Below, one piece after another: positions 59,540 through 64,000 of a stretch of 64,000 nucleotides of DNA. A model generated the notes under the pieces. It was not told where the DNA came from and made no database searches. It was given only the letters and a program-made list of their open reading frames with translations. Source of the stretch: Clostridium sp. TW13 (GTDB lineage: Bacteria; Bacillota; Clostridia; Clostridiales; Clostridiaceae); the NCBI RefSeq assembly GCF_024345225.1, contig NZ_BROD01000001.1, positions 2,862,362 through 2,926,361 on the forward strand. The letters run 5' to 3'. The position numbers and the translations under genes were made by a program. Each line of letters begins with the position of its first letter. The stretch's first letter is position 1.

Positions 59540-61255
59540 CTATTTTATTTTTCTTCTTACTAACCAAATTCCAGACAATACAAGCACTCCACTTATTGAA
59601 AGTAAATCAATAAGATCTACAGCTGAACCAGTTTGTGGCAAGTTAGTTTTTGCATCTGTAATTTTTGAAGAAGATTTTTCTGAACTTGCAGGCTTTGGTA
59701 AAGTACTCTCATTATTTTTATTAGTTTCTGCATTGTTTTTTGTTTTTTGCATTACTGCAAATTTAGTAAAGTGAGAAGTATAATAATTGAATTCCATTGT
59801 ATTTTTATCAAAACTTCCACCTAGCTCTATCCATTTCTTAATACTATCATCATAGTAATATACAGATAACTTACTAGTATCTATGTTTTTTATATCCTCA
59901 CTGTTAAGCTTTATACTTATCTTAACTTGCTGATTATTAGCAAATTTGTGTATATCCTTAATAAGTGCGTTATTATAATTAAATAATTGTATTCTAAAAT
60001 CAAGTACTGCCCCAACAGTCTTTACATCTGATGGTAATTTCTTAATTAATTCATTTTTGCTAGTACTATCAACTGTTTTTTGTAAAACTTTTATATAATC
60101 AACACCACTTAAATCAGAAGAACTTACTACATTAGTAGGAATAATTAAATGTGCCTCTTTAGTATTTACTACTATAGTATTTTTCCCACTAGTAAAGTAT
60201 CCAAGTGCTGTTTTTACTTCTTTAGTATTTTTGTCCACACTCTTTTCTGGTATGTTATATGTTATTCCAGTAACATACACAGCGGTAGCAACTATATTTT
60301 CAGAAATATTATTAAATTTCTTATCCCATGCTGAGAATTTATAACCTATTCGAGTCGGTTCATTAGGTGCCACAGCATCTTTACCATATTCAATGTTTTG
60401 TGTTGATAATACTGTACCATTATAATCCTTAAATATAACTACATAGTGATTTATTTCATACTTTGCTGTTACTGTTAAATTTCCTGTTATAGAATCAATG
60501 TTTTTATTCCAACCAATAAAAGTATATCCTTTTCTTGTAGGAACAGATGGCGCTATTGCTGGTTTACCATATTCTATAGTTTGTGGATTTCCAATTACTG
60601 CTCCATTATAATCTACAAAAGTTACTGTAGAATGATTTACTGCATACATAGCTTTCACTTCAACATTACTTGTTATATTATTAAAAACTCTGTCCCATCC
60701 AATAAATGTATAGCCTTCTCTTGCTGGTACTTCTGGTGCTGTAGCTTCATTTCCATATTCTACACTTTGTGCTGTTCCTATTTGAGTCCCATCATAGTTT
60801 TGGAATGTTACTGTGTAGTGATTTATTGTGTATGTTGCTTTTACTGTTACATTTCCTGTTATATGGTCAAAACTCTTGTCCCACCCTGTAAATGTATATC
60901 CTTCTCTTACTGGAGCTTCTGGTGCTGTTGCTCCATGTCCGTACTCTACACTTTGTGCTGTTCCTATTTGAGTTCCATCATAATTTTGGAATGTCACATC
61001 ATAGTGATTTGATGTATATGTTGCTTTTACTGTCACATTTCCTGTTATATGGTCAAAACTCTTGTCCCATCCTGCAAAGGTATATCCTTCTCTTAGTTGC
61101 ACTTCTGGTGCTGTTGCTCCATGTCCATATTCTACACTTTGCACTGCTCCTATTTGAGTTCCATCATAATTTTGGAATGTTACATCATAGTGATTTGCTG
61201 TGTATGTTGCTGTTACTGTTACATTTCCTGTTATATGATCAAAACTCTTATCCCA
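59540..61255 (-). pseudogene. C-terminal part of frameshifted LPxTG repeat surface protein
   Basis: This frame continues the protein of 61231-63384 after a 13-bp deletion at about 61255. It carries five further InlB-B/Flg_new-type repeats (each ~62 residues, ending GYTFxGWDKxF...ITGNVTVKATY), a unique ~190-residue domain, a Ser/Lys-rich spacer, and the sortase signal LPQTG with hydrophobic segment and RRKIK tail. The first in-frame ATG is 61144, inside a repeat, without a ribosome site, so it is unlikely to be made alone. Without this part the protein loses its wall anchor. Confidence 0.85.
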
Positions 61256-63384
61256 TATCCCTCTCTTAATTGCACTTCTGGTGCTGTTACTCCATGTCCG
61301 TATTCTACACTTTGTACTGCTCCTATTTGAGTTCCATCATAATTTTGGAATGTCACATCATAGTGATTGATTGTATATGTTGCCTTTACTATTAAGTTTC
61401 CTGTTATATGGTCAAAACTCTTATCCCATCCTGCAAAGGTATATCCTTCTCTTGCTGGGGCTTGTGGTGCTACTGCTCCATGTCCGTATTCTACTCTTTG
61501 TACTGTTCCTATTTGAGTTCCATCATAATCCTGAAAAGTCACTGCATAATGATTAATATTATATTGTGCGACAACTACTATGTCACCTTCTATAAGATTA
61601 AACTCTTTATCCCAACCTGCAAATGTATATCCTTCTTTTACTGGCGGTATAGGTGGTGATGCTACTCCACCATATTCTATGCTTTGAGAAGTTCCTATTG
61701 TTGTTACACCATCATTATCTACGAATGATACTAAAAAGTGCTTTATAGAATATGTTGCATTTACATCTAGATTTCCAGTTACATTATTTAAACTCCTGTC
61801 CCATCCTGTAAATGTATACCCTGTCCTTGTTGGATTAATTGATGGTTCTATAGCCGTTCCTCCATAACTAACTGTTTGAGGCATACCTATTACTGCTCCA
61901 TTATAATCTCTAAATGTTACTGTATAATTATTTGCTGAATATGTTGGATTTACATCTAAATTATCAGTTATATTATTAAAACTCTTGTCCCATCCTGTGA
62001 ACGTATACCCTGTTCTTGTTGGAATAATTGGCGGTGCTATAGCTGTTCCTCCATAACTAACTGTTTGAGGTAGCCATAATACTGTTCCATCATAATTTCT
62101 AAATATCACTGTATAATTACTTGCTGAATATGTTGCATTTACATCAGTATTTCTAGTTATATTATTAAAGCTCTTGTCCCATCCTGTAAAGGTATATCCT
62201 GCTCTCACTGGATTAGATGGTGCTGTTGCTGTTCCTCCATAACTAACTACCTGAGGTGTACCTATTACTGTGCCATTGTAATCTTTAAATGTTACTGTAT
62301 AATTACTTGCTGAATATGTTGCATTTACATCTGTGTTGCTAGTTATATTGTTAAAACTCTTGTCCCATCCTGCAAAAGTATAACCTACTCTTGTTGGATT
62401 AGATGGTGCTGTTGCTGCCCCTCCGTAAGTCACAGTTTGAGGTGTTCCTATTACGGTCCCATTATAATCCTTAAATGTTACTGTATACTTTGGCGTTGTA
62501 TCACTTACTGTAATAGCTAATGTTTGAGGAGCTCCAGCACTAAAATTAAATTGTAATGCTGTTGTTCCTTCTGGTCTACCTGCAAGATATCCCTTCTTTA
62601 TTGTTACTACATTACCTGACACTGTATAGTCTGTATTAACAACTAACGGCACACCATTATTTGTAATGTTAATCAAGCTATTTCCATTAGCTGCAATACT
62701 AGTTGTTACATCTGCTTGCGCTGAAGTATTCTTATCAAAACTAGCTGTTGCTGGAGTAATTATACTATTTGAGACAGTGGCTATAAAAAGCCTAGGTGCA
62801 CTTCCATTCGTTGCTTCCCTTGAAGCAAATGCAAATCCACCAGATATTGCTGATAATACAAATGTAGCTTGCTTGTCCCCATTAATCTCACCATTAATAA
62901 AATTAGTTACATCAATTGTAATCCACTGTCCTTCAGCAGTTACTGGTTGGTTTGGTACAATTACAGTTGACTGTTGCGGAATAATAGTTGTTGATTCTGG
63001 CCATGAATCATTATAAGATCCATATAAATTAAAGAAACTTGTTATTCCAGGAGTAGCATATGTAGTATAAATTTGCAGTTTTGCATCTGTAACATTAGAA
63101 GTTACTCCATTTAAATTGAAATGAATAGCTGATTTGGAATTCTGAACTCCTCCATCCATACTACCTACCCAATTGGATTCATATGGTGCAAAATTTGATT
63201 CTCCTATACCCCTATTTCCATCAATATAGATTTCATTATCTACAAATGTATCTTTATCAGCACCTATTCCTAGCACTGATGCATAAGCTTGTTTAACTCC
63301 TAAACCTAACCCTTGAGTTACTCCACTAAGCATAGTTAATGATAGCAGAATTCCTATTGTTCTCTTAATAATTTTATTCTTCAT
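61231..63384 (-). CDS. N-terminal part of a large InlB-repeat surface protein, frameshifted
   Basis: 717 residues before the frame breaks. A signal peptide (about 1-36) leads into a DNRLRE/carbohydrate-binding-like domain (about 40-210: FVDNEIYIDGNRGIGESNF, PRLFIATVSN), a short X2-type domain (about 210-300: VPLVVNTDYTVSGNVVTIKKG) and seven ~62-residue repeats of the Listeria-Bacteroides (InlB B-repeat) type, YTVTFKDYNGTVIGTPQ...GYTFAGWDKSFNNIT. The seventh ends abruptly as EGYGIRVLII because of a 13-bp deletion. GGGG lies eight bases before ATG 63384. The intact protein would have about 12 repeats and an LPxTG anchor, suggesting an adhesin. A secreted, unanchored form could still be made. 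Confidence 0.85.
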   Translation of the reverse strand: MKNKIIKRTIGILLSLTMLSGVTQGLGLGVKQAYASVLGIGADKDTFVDNEIYIDGNRGIGESNFAPYESNWVGSMDGGVQNSKSAIHFNLNGVTSNVTDAKLQIYTTYATPGITSFFNLYGSYNDSWPESTTIIPQQSTVIVPNQPVTAEGQWITIDVTNFINGEINGDKQATFVLSAISGGFAFASREATNGSAPRLFIATVSNSIITPATASFDKNTSAQADVTTSIAANGNSLINITNNGVPLVVNTDYTVSGNVVTIKKGYLAGRPEGTTALQFNFSAGAPQTLAITVSDTTPKYTVTFKDYNGTVIGTPQTVTYGGAATAPSNPTRVGYTFAGWDKSFNNITSNTDVNATYSASNYTVTFKDYNGTVIGTPQVVSYGGTATAPSNPVRAGYTFTGWDKSFNNITRNTDVNATYSASNYTVIFRNYDGTVLWLPQTVSYGGTAIAPPIIPTRTGYTFTGWDKSFNNITDNLDVNPTYSANNYTVTFRDYNGAVIGMPQTVSYGGTAIEPSINPTRTGYTFTGWDRSLNNVTGNLDVNATYSIKHFLVSFVDNDGVTTIGTSQSIEYGGVASPPIPPVKEGYTFAGWDKEFNLIEGDIVVVAQYNINHYAVTFQDYDGTQIGTVQRVEYGHGAVAPQAPAREGYTFAGWDKSFDHITGNLIVKATYTINHYDVTFQNYDGTQIGAVQSVEYGHGVTAPEVQLREGYGIRVLII

Positions 63385-63650
63385 AAGTTTGTCCCCTTAT
63401 TAAATTTTTGTTTTTGACTTTTTAAAAATATCCCCCTATTTACTACTTATACATTAATTTTTTGTGACTAATGGTCTTAAAGACTTTAATTTGGATAAAA
63501 ATCAAAAAGTATTGTCTATTATAATGAATTTAAGAAATGCAATTAGAAACATTTTCTATATGTCTTTCTTATTTTACTCACATAACTAATAACGGTCAAG
63601 AAGTTTTTCTGAAATTTTGTAGAATTTTGTAGAATTTTAGGCGCAAAATA
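63385..63650. other. Upstream region of the repeat surface protein gene
   Basis: AT-rich, with the presumed promoter not clearly identifiable. A short tandem TTTTGTAGAA repeat lies at 63616-63638. No ORF or RNA seen. Confidence 0.3.
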
Positions 63651-63688
63651 AAATAGCAGTATCACAAAATATGAATACTACTATTTTT
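63651..63688 (-). terminator. Probable terminator of the SH3-domain gene
   Basis: AAATAGCAGTAT (63651-63662) pairs with ATACTACTATTT (63675-63686) with one mismatch; minus-strand continuation TTTTATTTTG. Confidence 0.6.
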
Positions 63689-63807
63689 ACTCAATAATAT
63701 AATTAGCTGAACACTTATACATATGCAGATACTACACTCATATACCATTCAAACATACACATAGAAACCATACGTGCATATGCAGCACTAATATGTCTAT
63801 AAATACA

Positions 63808-63880
63808 TATAGAACTATTCCACCTAAATGTTGGTGAGAATATTGTCGAATTTTCACAACTTGTCCACCAACATTATTAA
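63808..63880 (+). repeat. Palindromic MITE-like element, copy 4, truncated
   Basis: Starts TATAGAACTATTCCACC and carries AATGTTGGTG, TTGTCGAATTTTC and CACCAACATT as in copies 1-3, but the right terminal arm TGGAACAGTTCTATA is missing. The following segment 63880-63915 instead resembles part of repeat family 2 copy B (52740-52776). Confidence 0.75.
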
Positions 63881-63921
63881 TGAAACTCCTATTCCTAGCG
63901 TCGTAGGAGTACTCATATAAA

Positions 63922-64000
63922 TTAATTTACTTTAACATAACTCATACTTACCCAAGCCACTCTTCCACTTGACAACTTGACATTATACCAACCATTTTTG
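63922..64000 (-). CDS. C-terminal end of a bacterial SH3-domain protein (partial)
   Basis: A minus-strand frame enters from the right edge and stops at TAA 63924-63922. The last residues read KNGWYNVKLSSGRVAWVSMS followed by YVKVN, the typical end of a bacterial SH3b domain (NGWYKV...G..GWV...YV). Such domains usually sit at the C-terminus of secreted cell-wall hydrolases or surface proteins. The rest of the gene is outside the window. Confidence 0.7.
   Translation of the reverse strand, partial: KNGWYNVKLSSGRVAWVSMSYVKVN

Noticed and set aside
60581-61659. Several plus-strand frames inside the repeat surface protein region
   Set aside because: They are antisense shadows of the repeated coding units, with the same periodicity and no ribosome sites.
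59540-62500. Regular ~186-bp DNA periodicity considered as a CRISPR-like array
   Set aside because: The units translate as InlB-type protein repeats in one frame; there are no short repeats with unique spacers and no cas genes.

Overview
The window is very AT-rich DNA with strong GGAGG-type ribosome binding sites, gene families typical of low-GC Firmicutes (M-box and T-box leaders, LicT/GlcT antiterminators, HxlR regulators, a sortase-anchored repeat protein) and no rRNA, tRNA, phage or complete insertion sequence. It reads as the chromosome of a cluster I Clostridium (C. beijerinckii/C. butyricum-like). That placement rests on gene content and style, not on a search.

Layout. (1) 1-21.4 kb: a large minus-strand surface-polysaccharide locus of the Wzx/Wzy type. 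It starts with UDP-glucose dehydrogenase, runs through eight glycosyltransferases, polymerase, flippase and acetyltransferases, then a dTDP-3-amino-3,6-dideoxyhexose branch (aminotransferase, acyltransferase, 3,4-ketoisomerase) and the dTDP-L-rhamnose genes rfbA, rfbC, rfbD and rfbB. After a terminator come a degenerate SGNH-fold protein and the start of a Wzz-like chain-length protein cut by the window edge. (2) 21.7-26.8 kb: hemerythrin-like protein, an ABC exporter with a structured leader, a soluble chemoreceptor, and an HxlR regulator divergent from a lipoprotein. (3) 26.8-34.4 kb: beta-glucoside uptake (two EIIBCA permeases, one 6-phospho-beta-glucosidase, LicT) with two RAT/terminator switches. 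(4) 34.7-40.6 kb: esterase, chemoreceptor, flavoprotein, EamA exporter, AraC regulator. (5) 40.7-43.9 kb, plus strand: M-box riboswitch, a soluble MgtE-N/CBS protein and an NRAMP-related transporter lacking the usual metal-binding Met, a coherent Mg2+ uptake unit. (6) 44-55.9 kb: secreted metallo-beta-lactamase-fold protein, an iron-ADH-family enzyme behind a T-box, SnoaL-like protein, MFS pump with autoregulated TetR, a 47-residue small protein, FliB-like methylase, GreA, HxlR/PNPOx pair and an odd ASKHA-fold protein. (7) 56-59.4 kb: glucose PTS (ptsG) with GlcT and its RAT. (8) 59.5-64 kb: a large LPxTG repeat protein broken by a 13-bp deletion, and the C-terminal tip of an SH3-domain protein at the right edge.

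Between genes lie at least four copies of a roughly 90-100 bp palindromic MITE-like element and two copies of a second structured repeat that may derive from an IS200/IS605 element. The observations most worth following are the M-box/MgtE-N/NRMT unit, the T-box in front of an alcohol-dehydrogenase-family gene, the ASKHA protein whose motifs run in permuted order, the palindromic repeat family and the unassigned leader RNA of the ABC exporter.
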